A DNA stretch of 20,387 bases from JAYVIQ01 sp043770215. Lineage in GTDB: Bacteria; Bacteroidota; Bacteroidia; Cytophagales; JAAEPT01. The stretch is taken from positions 1 to 20,387 of the forward strand of contig JAYVIQ010000182.1 in the NCBI GenBank assembly GCA_043770215.1, written 5' to 3'. The notes under the pieces are model-generated. The model saw only the letters and a list, made by a program, of their open reading frames with translations, made no database searches and was not told where the DNA came from. Positions 1-8,403 of the stretch are shown piece by piece. How positions within the stretch are numbered: the stretch's first letter is position 1; the number at the start of each line of letters is the position of its first letter. Both the position numbers and the translations under genes were made by a program.

Positions 1-39
1 TATCATTACCTTGAAGTCATTTGCATACATCTTTCCCAT
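1..39 (-). CDS. Possible start of a gene running off the left edge
   Basis: On the minus strand an ATG at 39-37 opens a frame of 13 codons that stays open to the window edge (MGKMYANDFKVMI). It begins 71 bases after the stop of the iron-sulfur protein upstream and on the same strand, so it could be the next gene of that transcript. Thirteen codons are too few to recognise a family and an open frame of this length is expected by chance. Confidence 0.2.
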   Translation of the reverse strand, partial: MGKMYANDFKVMI

Positions 40-110
40 ATCTCAAATATACATATGCGGACTCATTTTATTCGTACCAGCTAAGGTAGACACTCCAATA
101 ATAAGAAAAC

Positions 111-893
111 TTAGTTTAAGCCCTCTGCGCTGGCAATCAACTCTGCTATATCAAACACTTTTACAAGATGTTCTTTTTCTTTGTTTTTAAGCCCATCTGT
201 AAGCATAGTCATGCAAAACGGGCAACCGCTAGCCACAATCTCTGCTTTGGTCTCCAAAGCTTCTTCTATGCGCTCTATGTTTATTTCTTTATCTCCCTTT
301 TCTGCTTCTTTAAACATTTGAGCTCCACCAGCACCACAGCAAAGTCCATTGGTTTTACAGCGTTTCATTTCTACCAATTCGGCATCTAAAGATTCTATAA
401 CTTGCCTAGGTGCTTCATATACTTCATTGGCTCTGCCCAAATAACAAGAATCATGAAAAGTAATTTTTTTACCTTTAAAGGATCCCCCACTAACTTTAAG
501 TTTACCTGCTTCTATAAGCTCTTGTAAAAACTCTGAATGATGTTGTACTTTATAATTTCCACCCAATTCTGGATATTCATTTTTAATTGTGTTGAAACAA
601 TGGGGACAAGCCGTTACAATATGTTTTACCTCATAGGCATTTAGCAATTGTATGTTAGACATGGCTTGCATTTGAAACAAAAAATCATTTCCAGCCCTAC
701 GAGCTGGATCTCCGGTACATGTTTCTTCTGGACCCAAGACGGCATAATTTACGCCTATGGAGTTTAATATCTTTATAAAAGCAACCGTCACTTTTTTATA
801 TCTATCATCAAATGAGCCAGCACAACCCACCCAAAACAATACTTCAGGAGATTTTCCTTGTGCTACTAAATCTGCAATTACTGGTACGTTCAT
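111..893 (-). CDS. CCG-domain (heterodisulfide reductase-like) iron-sulfur protein
   Basis: A 260-residue soluble protein with two CCG (cysteine-rich) domains, the kind that bind a non-cubane [4Fe-4S] cluster in HdrB/HdrD, GlpC and GlcF/LutA proteins. The N-terminal half has C24 (WVGCAG), C59 in ETCTGDPARRAGN, and C96-P-H-C99. The C-terminal half has C150 (HDSCYLG), C185-C186-G and C224-P-F-C227. In the first half the usual C-C-G is replaced by T-C-T-G, so the two halves are not equivalent. There is no signal peptide or membrane segment. It lies 77 bases downstream of the membrane di-[4Fe-4S] protein on the same strand, so the two probably form an HdrDE-like membrane electron-transfer complex; the substrate is unknown. 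The start at MNVPVIADL sits just before the WVGCAG motif, as expected for the family. Confidence 0.88.
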   Translation of the reverse strand: MNVPVIADLVAQGKSPEVLFWVGCAGSFDDRYKKVTVAFIKILNSIGVNYAVLGPEETCTGDPARRAGNDFLFQMQAMSNIQLLNAYEVKHIVTACPHCFNTIKNEYPELGGNYKVQHHSEFLQELIEAGKLKVSGGSFKGKKITFHDSCYLGRANEVYEAPRQVIESLDAELVEMKRCKTNGLCCGAGGAQMFKEAEKGDKEINIERIEEALETKAEIVASGCPFCMTMLTDGLKNKEKEHLVKVFDIAELIASAEGLN

Positions 894-970
894 TTTTTTA
901 AGTTTTTCGCCTTTGTTTTTCGCTCAGCTTTTGTTTTAATTCTAATAAATAAGCAACTATTTAAAAATTG

Positions 971-2284
971 CTATGAATTCCCTGCTTCAGTTGCCCATTT
1001 GAATCTATCCTGCACGGGCATTTTCCAAGGAGAGAAATTAGTTTCTAGGTTTTGGTATACCCCCATCCATTCTGTTGGACCTTTAGATTCTTCCATTGCC
1101 TTGTACCTGCGTAGGTCTACTATAATTTCTAATGGATTTAGGTTTATAGGGCAAGCCTCTGTACAGGCGTTGCAGGTTGTACAGGCAAACAATTCTTCCT
1201 CAGTAATGTACCCATCTGCAAGGCTTAAGCCGTCATGTGCATCTGCGCCATGTTTAATTTTATACTGGCCAAGTGCATCTGCTCTGTCTCTTACATCCAT
1301 CATAATTTTGCGAGGGGATAATTTTTTACCCGTGATGTTGGCTGGACAGCTTTCTGTACATCTGCCACATTCTGTACATGAGTAAGCGTTTAAGATGTTT
1401 CTCCAAGAAAGATCTTCAACATCTTTTGCTCCAAAACGAGCTATGCTTGCTGGAGCGCTTGAATTTGGATTCTCTAGACCCAGCATTATTTTAACTTCTG
1501 TGGTTACAGCATCCATGTTTGGCAATTTGCCCTTTGGGCTCAAGTTTGCAAAATATGTAGCCGGAAAAGCCAAGAAAATGTGTAAATGCTTAGACAAGAG
1601 CACATAATTTGCAAAAAAGAAAACTCCGCAAATGTGTGCCCACCAATAAATACGTTCTGCAAGTATAATTGTATCCATACTGGCAGATGTGTACAGACCA
1701 ATAAACATGTCAGAAAAGAAAAAACTTTGGTTTGGTGCACTAGCATTTTGAATAATAGAGTCTGTTGCATTCATATTGAGTAAAAAAAACATCAATAGTA
1801 TTTCAAATATTAAAATCAAATTGGCATCTAGTGTTGGCCATTTTGCCATTTCTGGTTTATGAAAACGAGAAATATGCATAATATTTCTTCTTACCAAAAA
1901 AGCCACACAAGATAGGATAACTAAAACCGCAAAAAATTCAAATAAATTTATAAAAGCTGTATACAATCCCCAAGGCATAAGGTAAGACATGGCTCTATGT
2001 GTGCCAAAAATACCGTCTATTATTATTTCCAGCATTTCTAAATTTACCACTAAGAAACCCACATAAATCATTAGATGCAAAAGTGCTGGAATTGGCTTGG
2101 CAAACATTTTTTGCTGACCAAAGGCAACCCGAATCATATTTTTGAATCTAGTATTAGGCTCGCTTCTGTCTACCAAATTATTGCCTAATAAAATATTTTT
2201 TTTGATTTGTACTCCTCGTTTAATAAAAAGATAAACAGCAACTGCCGCTAAGATTGAAAACAGTATTTGAGAAATAATCTGCAT
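971..2284 (-). CDS. Membrane cytochrome b-like / di-[4Fe-4S] oxidoreductase
   Basis: A 437-residue protein. The N-terminal half is membrane-embedded, with hydrophobic segments near residues 3-21, 66-86, 107-131, 154-172 and 212-231, and histidines in or beside them (H70, H217, H233, H235) that could bind haem, as in nitrate reductase gamma-like/HdrE subunits. The C-terminal half carries two ferredoxin-type motifs: C303-x2-C306-x2-C309-x3-C313 and C368-x2-C371-x2-C374-x3-C378, each with a following proline, for two [4Fe-4S] clusters. The architecture suggests electron transfer between the quinone pool and a cytoplasmic partner. The gene precedes the CCG-domain protein by 77 bases and the two are likely co-transcribed. 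The physiological donor or acceptor cannot be told from sequence. Stop codon TAG. Confidence 0.88.
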   Translation of the reverse strand: MQIISQILFSILAAVAVYLFIKRGVQIKKNILLGNNLVDRSEPNTRFKNMIRVAFGQQKMFAKPIPALLHLMIYVGFLVVNLEMLEIIIDGIFGTHRAMSYLMPWGLYTAFINLFEFFAVLVILSCVAFLVRRNIMHISRFHKPEMAKWPTLDANLILIFEILLMFFLLNMNATDSIIQNASAPNQSFFFSDMFIGLYTSASMDTIILAERIYWWAHICGVFFFANYVLLSKHLHIFLAFPATYFANLSPKGKLPNMDAVTTEVKIMLGLENPNSSAPASIARFGAKDVEDLSWRNILNAYSCTECGRCTESCPANITGKKLSPRKIMMDVRDRADALGQYKIKHGADAHDGLSLADGYITEEELFACTTCNACTEACPINLNPLEIIVDLRRYKAMEESKGPTEWMGVYQNLETNFSPWKMPVQDRFKWATEAGNS

Positions 2285-2413
2285 TTACGCTATTTTTAGA
2301 TTTTTAACTAAACTAAATGTAAGTAAATACATTTTTAGATTTTATCTAAATTATGCAAACAAAAGGTTTTTATCACCCTTTATAAAATAATTGCTTTTTT
2401 TATATTCTTTTTT

Positions 2414-2444
2414 TTTGAAAGTATAAATTAAAACCCTATGTTTG
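2414..2444 (+). promoter_or_regulatory. Bacteroidota-type promoter of tRNA-Phe
   Basis: TTTG at 2414-2417 (-33 element) is separated by 19 bases from TATGTTTG at 2437-2444, which fits the Bacteroidota -7 consensus TAnnTTTG exactly. Transcription would start around 2450, a few bases before the mature tRNA 5' end at 2457. The match and spacing are seen directly; activity is inferred. Confidence 0.7.
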
Positions 2445-2456
2445 CAATCCTGTTTA

Positions 2457-2529
2457 GGGAATGTAGCTCAGTTGGTAGAGCATCGGACTGAAAATCCGTG
2501 TGTCGGCGGTTCGAGCCCGCCCGTTCCCA
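2457..2529 (+). tRNA. tRNA-Phe (anticodon GAA)
   Basis: A complete 73-base cloverleaf. The acceptor stem pairs GGGAATG (2457-2463) with CGTTCCC (2522-2528), with A2529 as discriminator. The D arm is GCTC-loop-GAGC. The anticodon loop CTGAAAA gives anticodon GAA. The T arm is GGCGG/CCGCC around TTCGAGC. The outermost anticodon-stem pair (T-T) is a mismatch. The 3' CCA is not encoded (the bases after A2529 are CAG), so it must be added by CCA transferase. A promoter lies immediately upstream and a terminator immediately downstream, so it is a monocistronic tRNA. Confidence 0.97.
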
Positions 2530-2536
2530 CAGTATA

Positions 2537-2566
2537 AAACCTGACTTTAGCGAGTCAGGTTTTTTT
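2537..2566 (+). terminator. Rho-independent terminator of tRNA-Phe
   Basis: A perfect 10-bp stem AAACCTGACT / AGTCAGGTTT with loop TTAGCG, followed by a T run to 2566, starts 7 bases after the tRNA end. Confidence 0.9.
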
Positions 2567-3004
2567 ATGAATACCTTTTTGATACTTATATATCTATCTT
2601 TTCCAATTGTTTTTTTTCTTTGGCATTTTCCAAAAGATCTTAAAATATGCATTTATCGGTTTAATTAAAAAATACGTGAATATGCGTTGTTGTCTAGTAG
2701 TGCAATTGTTTAGTGGTTTTGGGCAAAACACTATCGGGTCAGGTTCTAAGTCTTGCTTTTTTTGCTGAAAAAGCAAAAAAGAGCTCCTCTTCAATCCTTT
2801 TCGCAATAAAATAATAGGAACTGGCATCATTGGGTATATTCACAAAAAATACCTTAAAAGTTTCAATAGTAACACGTACATAATTGATGCTTAAAATAGA
2901 CCATAAAATTTTACTTTCTGATCTATTCTAAGTTCGCTGCTTTTTTCTGTTCTTTAATTTTTTTAAGAAAGTCAATTTTGTTTGACTCTATAAATTCTAA
3001 ATAA
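2567..3004. other. Intergenic region without a recognisable gene
   Basis: About 440 bases between the tRNA terminator and the dipeptidase stop. No open frame here looks like a protein: the longer ones on the minus strand read back through the tRNA or the repeat. The only structured content I see is the hairpin repeat at 2719-2805. Confidence 0.7.
2719..2805 (+). repeat. Structured dispersed repeat, copy 1
   Basis: Aligns over its whole length with 8643-8743. Shared blocks in order: TTGGGCAAAAC, TCGGG, GCTTTTT, TTGCTGAAAAAGCAAA, AAAGAGCT.CTCTTC and ATCC.TTT..GCA. The central part (2755-2784) forms a hairpin CTTTTTTTGCT / AGCAAAAAAG. The ends can also pair (GCAAAA near 2723 with TTTT(C)GC near 2803). 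This copy lacks the first small hairpin present in copy 2. From memory, this resembles a family of GGGC...TCGGGC...ATCCCT..CGC stem-loop repeats scattered between genes in many Bacteroidota; that identification is a recollection and not a search result. Confidence 0.7.
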
Positions 3005-4366
3005 TTACTTCTTTATGTGGCTTACTTCTTTAAAAAACTGACAAATTGTTTCTATGCCCATAAAGTAATTGGTTATGCCATAGCTTTCATTTGGAGAGTG
3101 TATGGCATCTTCATCCAAACCAAAACCCATCAAGATGGTTTTTAGACCTAGTTCTTTTTCAAATAAAGCAACTATAGGAATAGAACCACCTTCTCTAGTT
3201 GGTATTGGTGTTTTGCCTCATACTTTTTCCATTGCTTTTTCTGCGGCTTTATAAAAAGGAAAGTCTATAGGGGTTACTACTGGTTCGCCACCATGATGTG
3301 GTTTCACGTTTATTTTTACAGATTTTGGTGCTATAGATTCTAAATGTTTTTGAAACAATTCAGAGATTTTTTGTGAGCTCTGGTTAGGGACTAGTCTCAT
3401 AGAGATTTTTGCATAGGCTTTAGAAGGCAATACTGTTTTTGCACCTTCTCCTATATATCCTCCCCAAATTCCATTTACATCTAAAGTAGGTCTTATAGAA
3501 AAGCGTTCTCTTGTAGAATATCCTTCTTCACCGTGTACATCATCTATGCCCATGTCATTTTTATATTGTTCTAAAGAAAAAGGAGCTAGGGCAAGTTTGT
3601 CTCTTTCTTCTTGGCTTAGGTCTATGACATCGTCATAAAAACCTGGTATTGTAATTTTGCCTTTTTCATCTACCAAAGAGGCTATAATATCACAAAGAGT
3701 ATTGATAGGATTTGCTACAGAACCACCAAACATACCGCTATGCAAATCTTTGTTAGGGCCTGTAATTTCTACCTCCATATAAGCCAGACCTCGTAAGCCT
3801 GTGGTAATAGAGGGGCAATCGTTGGAGATGATGCCGGTATCTGAAATCAAAACCAAATCGGCCGCAATTTTTTCTCTGTTTTCTTTTACAAAAGCACCTA
3901 AGTTTACTGAGCCAACTTCTTCTTCTCCTTCAAACATAAATTTTAGGTTGCAAGGCAATTCATTTTGCTCTATCAATAATTGTAGGGCTTTTACATGCAT
4001 GTACATTTGACCTTTGTCATCACAGGCGCCTCTAGCAAATATTTTGCCCATGCGTATATGTGGCTCAAATGGTGGAGTAGTCCAAAGTTCTAGTGGGTCT
4101 GCGGGTTGTACATCATAATGTCCGTAAACCAATACCGTTGGTAAATTAGCATCTATCAATTTCTGTCCAAAAACGATAGGATACCCAGCAGTTTGGCATA
4201 CTTCTACATCTTCTGCTCCAGCTTTTTTTAGTTGTGAGGCCACAAATTCTGCTGCCAGATGAACACTTTCAGCATATTTTTTATCTGCACTAATAGAAGG
4301 TATGCGTAAGAAATCGAAAAGCTCCGCTAAAAATTCTTCTCTTTTTTGTTCTATTAAATGTTTCAT
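3005..4366 (-). pseudogene. M20 family dipeptidase interrupted by in-frame TGA
   Basis: A zinc dipeptidase of the M20 CNDP/carnosinase-like group (cytoplasmic; hydrolyses short peptides). Codons 1-382 read from ATG at 4366 to a TGA at 3220-3218. The same frame then continues for 70 more codons to TAA at 3007-3005 and encodes the conserved C-terminus, with REGGSIPIVALF and DAIHSPNE motifs. With the stop ignored the product is about 453 residues, normal for the family. Metal and catalytic residues seen: H83 and D85 in GHYDVQP, D116 in ACDDKG, the EGEEE cluster at 146-150, D176 in SDTG and H209 in DLHSG. The last metal ligand, H423 (IHSPNE), lies after the stop, so the truncated protein should be inactive. 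TGA probably replaces TGG (Trp) or another sense codon. It is a recent nonsense mutation or a sequence error; no other damage is visible. Confidence 0.8.
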
Positions 4367-4522
4367 TTTCTTTTGTTTTTTATATAAGTATGTAAACAGT
4401 ATTTATGTTTAATTTTCTTTGAAACAACTGCGTAAAAACACAAATTTTCTATCTAATAAGAAAAAAGTCTTTTAAATAATGCCTTTTTGTACTACTTAGG
4501 ACTAGTATTTATCTAAAATAAA

Positions 4523-5446
4523 TTACCAATCAAATCCATCTGTTGCTGGAGTCTCAGAATTTTCTTCTGGTTTTAGTATGTCTTTATTTTGGTCTTTGCC
4601 TGTAGCATCTTCTTTCTTCTCATCTTGATAATAAGGATCTTTTTCTTCTGGATCTAGTGGGACCACCGTTTTTGGAGCAGATTTGTTGGTATCTATGGCC
4701 ATGGTATTTTTAATATTTTGAATATCCTCTTCGCTTAGTTTTCTCTGCTTAGGTTTCATTCTTTTGGCTTTAGGTGTATAGACTAGTTTTACTCTAACTG
4801 TACCATAGCCATCATTTTTGTCAGGACTAGCTAGCTGGCTTACACCATCTAAATAATCTGTAAACCCTATGTGGTAAATGCCTTCCACTTTAACACCTAA
4901 TCTGTGTGTTATATCAAAAAAAGCGCCACCGCCAAATGGAATGAATAAAGAATACCTTGGAAAATTTGTTTCGTCTGCATTTACAGTCACGTTGTATTTC
5001 ATAAGACTTAACCCTAGCGAAAGATAGGGCTTAAATAATTTATGTTTAATGTATAAATCGTTATGTCTTTTTACAATGTCTTCTCTTAAATAAAAATCTG
5101 TATAAGCTGCAATTTCAGTATTTTTAGAAGTGAACTCAAAACCTCTTAAGGGAGATTTGTCTACAGCACCTAGTTTAAAGATACTTAATTCTCCGCCAAT
5201 AAACACCCTTGGCCATATTTTATATGCCAAGCCAAAAGAGTAGTGTGGTTTTAGTTTTATACAACTAAAATCAGAACACAAATCGCCAGAATAAGCACCT
5301 ATACCCAGTCCGCCTGTAAAAGATACGGGACCCTTCCAATAATAGGTATCAAAAAAACCAGAATATTCTATTCCTTTTTTTAATTGTGCACTTACAGCAA
5401 AACTTGCAACACTAAGGGCAAGAACTAGTATATGTTTAAATTTCAT
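4523..5446 (-). CDS. Exported beta-barrel protein, DUF6089-like
   Basis: A 307-residue protein with a signal peptide (MKFKHILVLALSVASFAVSAQ, cleavage after SAQ likely). Residues about 22-225 alternate polar and hydrophobic/aromatic residues as in outer-membrane beta-barrels, with the pattern GGLGIGAYSGDL, FGLAYKIWPRVFIGGEL and PYLSLGLSLMKYN that resembles the DUF6089 group of Bacteroidota. From about 230 to the end the protein is a charged, low-complexity tail (KAKRMKPKQRKL, then many E, D and K) that a barrel does not need. It is probably periplasmic or extracellular and may contact another component. It is transcribed alone or with the dipeptidase 156 bases downstream. Function unknown. Confidence 0.8.
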   Translation of the reverse strand: MKFKHILVLALSVASFAVSAQLKKGIEYSGFFDTYYWKGPVSFTGGLGIGAYSGDLCSDFSCIKLKPHYSFGLAYKIWPRVFIGGELSIFKLGAVDKSPLRGFEFTSKNTEIAAYTDFYLREDIVKRHNDLYIKHKLFKPYLSLGLSLMKYNVTVNADETNFPRYSLFIPFGGGAFFDITHRLGVKVEGIYHIGFTDYLDGVSQLASPDKNDGYGTVRVKLVYTPKAKRMKPKQRKLSEEDIQNIKNTMAIDTNKSAPKTVVPLDPEEKDPYYQDEKKEDATGKDQNKDILKPEENSETPATDGFDW

Positions 5447-5814
5447 TTTGAATTTTTCTGTGTATGTAAAGATAAAGAAAAATGAATATAGTTTTTATTC
5501 AATAGTAATTTTTAAACTCCTCTAAATACAGTAGAGAAAAAGCATCATAGAGTATTTTTATAGATGGGTTATACAATGATTAGGAATTCAGTTGTTTGTG
5601 TTAGAGGCACATTTTTTTTTGGAAAAAGATTTAACATTCAAATTTGCGCTTCCTTTTTTATGTAAAGATTCTTTTAACTCAATTATTCTTACAAAATATA
5701 AGTTTTTTGATTTTGTAACATTAGGACTAAATTTTAAAAAGTTTAAGCAAAATGCTGATTATAGGATAGACTTAGTAAAGTCCTAAAACGTTACCTTAAT
5801 TTAAAAAGACCTTA
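5447..5814. other. Intergenic region, no gene seen
   Basis: 368 AT-rich bases between the beta-barrel gene and mutS. A plus-strand frame from a TTG at 5592 to 5786 has no homology I recognise and no plausible start context. A weak 5-bp hairpin (GACTT/AAGTC, 5769-5782) follows mutS on the minus strand but lacks a T run. I see no clear promoter. Confidence 0.6.
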
Positions 5815-8403
5815 TTACAACACTTTTTTAAGTTCATTTAATTTAAGCAAAGCTTCTACCGGAGATATAGTGTTAATGTCAAAAGACATTAACATGTCCT
5901 CAAGTTCTTTGTACTTAGGGTCTACCTCAAACATGCTCAATTGGTAATTGTTTTTTGGCACTTCGGCAATTTTCTTTTTATTTTCTTCTTTTACTTTGTC
6001 TTTTTCTAAATGCTTTAGTATTTCTCCAGCTCGCAGTACTACAGGATTTGGCATACCAGCCATTTGAGCTACGTGTATACCAAAACTATGCTCGCTACCA
6101 CCAGGCTTAAGTTTGCGCATAAAAATTATTTTGTTTCCGCTTTCTTTTACAGATACATTATAGTTTTTTATTCTAGGAAAATCCACTGTCAATTGGTTCA
6201 GTTCATGATAGTGTGTGGCAAACAAGGTCTTGGCTCTAGATTTTTTATGGTTATGCAAAAACTCTACAATAGACCATGCAATACTTACACCATCATAAGT
6301 ACTTGTACCTCTGCCTATTTCGTCCATAAGTACCAAGCTTCGGTCACTTAGGTTGTTTAGAATACTGGCAGTTTCTGTCATTTCTACCATAAAAGTAGAT
6401 TCTCCTTGTGACAAGTTATCTGAGGCTCCTACTCTGGTAAAAACTTTGTCTATAATTCCTATATGCGCAGATGACGCTGGTACATAACTCCCCATTTGTG
6501 CCATAAGTACTATCAAAGCTGTTTGGCGTAGCAAAGCACTTTTGCCCGCCATATTGGGCCCTGTGATGACTATTATCTGCTGTTCTTCATTATCTAAAAA
6601 AACATCGTTTGGTATATAAGGCGTGCCTACAGGTAGTTTTTTTTCTATTACTGGGTGCCTGCCCTCTTTTATGTCCAACACGTTTTGGTCTGTAACTTGT
6701 GGTCTGCAATAGTTGTTTATGCTGGCGGTATAGGCAAAAGAAGAAAGGCAATCTATCTGACCTATTAATCGTGCATTTTCTTGAATCAGATTTACATATT
6801 CGCTGGCTACAGATACCAAAGCATTGAATAAATTAAACTCTATGGTATTTATAAACCCTTCGGCATGTAAGATTTTTTCTTCATAGATTTTTAATTCTTC
6901 TGTAATGTATCTTTCTGCATTTACTAAAGTTTGTTTTCTTATCCAATCCGCAGGGACTTTGTCTTTTTGAGAATTAGAAACTTCTATATAATAGCCAAAT
7001 ACTTTGTTGTAGGCTATTTTTAGTTTTATACCCGCACGCTCTGCTTCTCTAACTTGTATTTCTAGCAACTTATCTTTTCCACCAGTAGAGATACTGCGCA
7101 AATCATCTAATTCTGCATCTATACCATCTCTTATTATACCCCCTTGGTTTATAACCATAGGCACTTCATCTAAGAGTTCATGGGTTATTTTGTCTCTAAG
7201 GGTTTGGCATAAATGTATTTTATCTGCCAATAGCTGGAGTTTGCTGTTTTTGCTTTTAGAAAGAGCTTCTTTTATAGGCGCAATATGATCTAAGGCCCTA
7301 CGCAATTGCAAAAGTTCTCTAGGGTTTATGCGCTTTGCGGCAACTTTAGAAATCAAACGTTCTAAATCTCCAATATGTTTTAAATGCTCAGAAAACAATT
7401 TAGTAATCTGCTCATCTTCCTTAAAAGAATCTACTACATCTAGCCTTTCTTGTATATGTAATGTACTTTTTAGAGGCAAAACAAGCCATTTTCGCATCAT
7501 CCTAGAGCCCATAGGGGTTTGCGTATGATCCAAGATATCTATAAGGGGGGTTCCATTTTCATGCTGTGCGTATACAAGCTCAAGGTTTCTAATGGTAAAT
7601 TTATCTAGCCATACATAGCGTTCTTCTTCTATTCTGCTTATAGATGTAATGTGCGCTTGTTCTCTATGCTCGGTGTCATTTAGATAATGCAAAACAGAAC
7701 CAGCAGCCGTAATACCTAAATCTAACTCCTCTATACCAAAACCCTTTAAACCTGCTGTTCCAAAATGGTTTACCAATTGCTCATGAGCATAATCGTAAGC
7801 ATACACCCATTCATCTAACTTAAAAACTGTAAATCTATCAGCAAACAGATCCTCAAACTGCTCTCTTTGAGGCTTGCAATACAATACCTCTGCAGGCAAA
7901 AAACTTTGCATCAGTTTGTCTATATACGCCATAGAGCCTTGTGCTGTAAGAAACTCTCCTGTGCTTATGTCCAAAAAAGCTACGCCCAGCACTCCTTTTT
8001 TTCCAAAATATACAGAGGCTAGGTAATTGTTTCTTTTGGTATCTAGTACATGATCATTATAAGATACGCCTGGCGTAACCAATTCTGTAACCCCTCGTTT
8101 TACAATGCCTTTTACGTCTTTGGGGTTTTCTAGCTGATCACAGATGGCAACCCGCAAACCTGCACGTACAAGTTTGGGCAAATAATTGTCTAGCGAATGG
8201 TATGGAAAACCCGCCAATTCTATGTGAGATGCAGCACCATTGGCTCTTTTTGTAAGGGTTATGTTTAGCGTTTTGCTTGCCAATATGGCATCTTCTCCAA
8301 AAGTCTCATAAAAATCTCCCACTCTAAAAAGCAACAAAGCACCCGGATGTTTTGCCTTTATCTGGTGGTATTGTTTCATCAGGGGTGTTTCTGCACTAGC
8401 CAC
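5815..8403 (-). CDS. mutS: DNA mismatch repair ATPase MutS
   Basis: Full-length MutS of 862 residues. It recognises base mismatches and small loops and, with MutL, starts strand-specific repair. The mismatch-binding motif F31-Y-E33 lies in VGDFYETF. The connector, lever and clamp domains follow to about residue 580. The ATPase domain has Walker A GPNMAGKS at 615-622, Walker B with D694-E695 (LVLMDEIGRGTSTYDG) and the ATHYHEL motif with H731. QLSMF at 821-825 fits a beta-clamp-binding motif, and the C-terminal helix-turn-helix ends at VL862. There is no truncation. The start (MASAETPLMKQYHQIK) matches the family N-terminus. It stands alone on the minus strand, with long gaps on both sides. Confidence 0.98.
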   Translation of the reverse strand: MASAETPLMKQYHQIKAKHPGALLLFRVGDFYETFGEDAILASKTLNITLTKRANGAASHIELAGFPYHSLDNYLPKLVRAGLRVAICDQLENPKDVKGIVKRGVTELVTPGVSYNDHVLDTKRNNYLASVYFGKKGVLGVAFLDISTGEFLTAQGSMAYIDKLMQSFLPAEVLYCKPQREQFEDLFADRFTVFKLDEWVYAYDYAHEQLVNHFGTAGLKGFGIEELDLGITAAGSVLHYLNDTEHREQAHITSISRIEEERYVWLDKFTIRNLELVYAQHENGTPLIDILDHTQTPMGSRMMRKWLVLPLKSTLHIQERLDVVDSFKEDEQITKLFSEHLKHIGDLERLISKVAAKRINPRELLQLRRALDHIAPIKEALSKSKNSKLQLLADKIHLCQTLRDKITHELLDEVPMVINQGGIIRDGIDAELDDLRSISTGGKDKLLEIQVREAERAGIKLKIAYNKVFGYYIEVSNSQKDKVPADWIRKQTLVNAERYITEELKIYEEKILHAEGFINTIEFNLFNALVSVASEYVNLIQENARLIGQIDCLSSFAYTASINNYCRPQVTDQNVLDIKEGRHPVIEKKLPVGTPYIPNDVFLDNEEQQIIVITGPNMAGKSALLRQTALIVLMAQMGSYVPASSAHIGIIDKVFTRVGASDNLSQGESTFMVEMTETASILNNLSDRSLVLMDEIGRGTSTYDGVSIAWSIVEFLHNHKKSRAKTLFATHYHELNQLTVDFPRIKNYNVSVKESGNKIIFMRKLKPGGSEHSFGIHVAQMAGMPNPVVLRAGEILKHLEKDKVKEENKKKIAEVPKNNYQLSMFEVDPKYKELEDMLMSFDINTISPVEALLKLNELKKVL

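Noticed and set aside
3218..3220. TGA as selenocysteine or as a reassigned Trp codon
   Set aside because: The site is not a known selenocysteine position in M20 enzymes, no insertion hairpin is evident, and other genes in the window use TGG for Trp with no internal TGA.
5592..5786. 64-residue plus-strand frame
   Set aside because: It begins with TTG, has no recognisable motif, low-complexity AT-driven composition and no start context.
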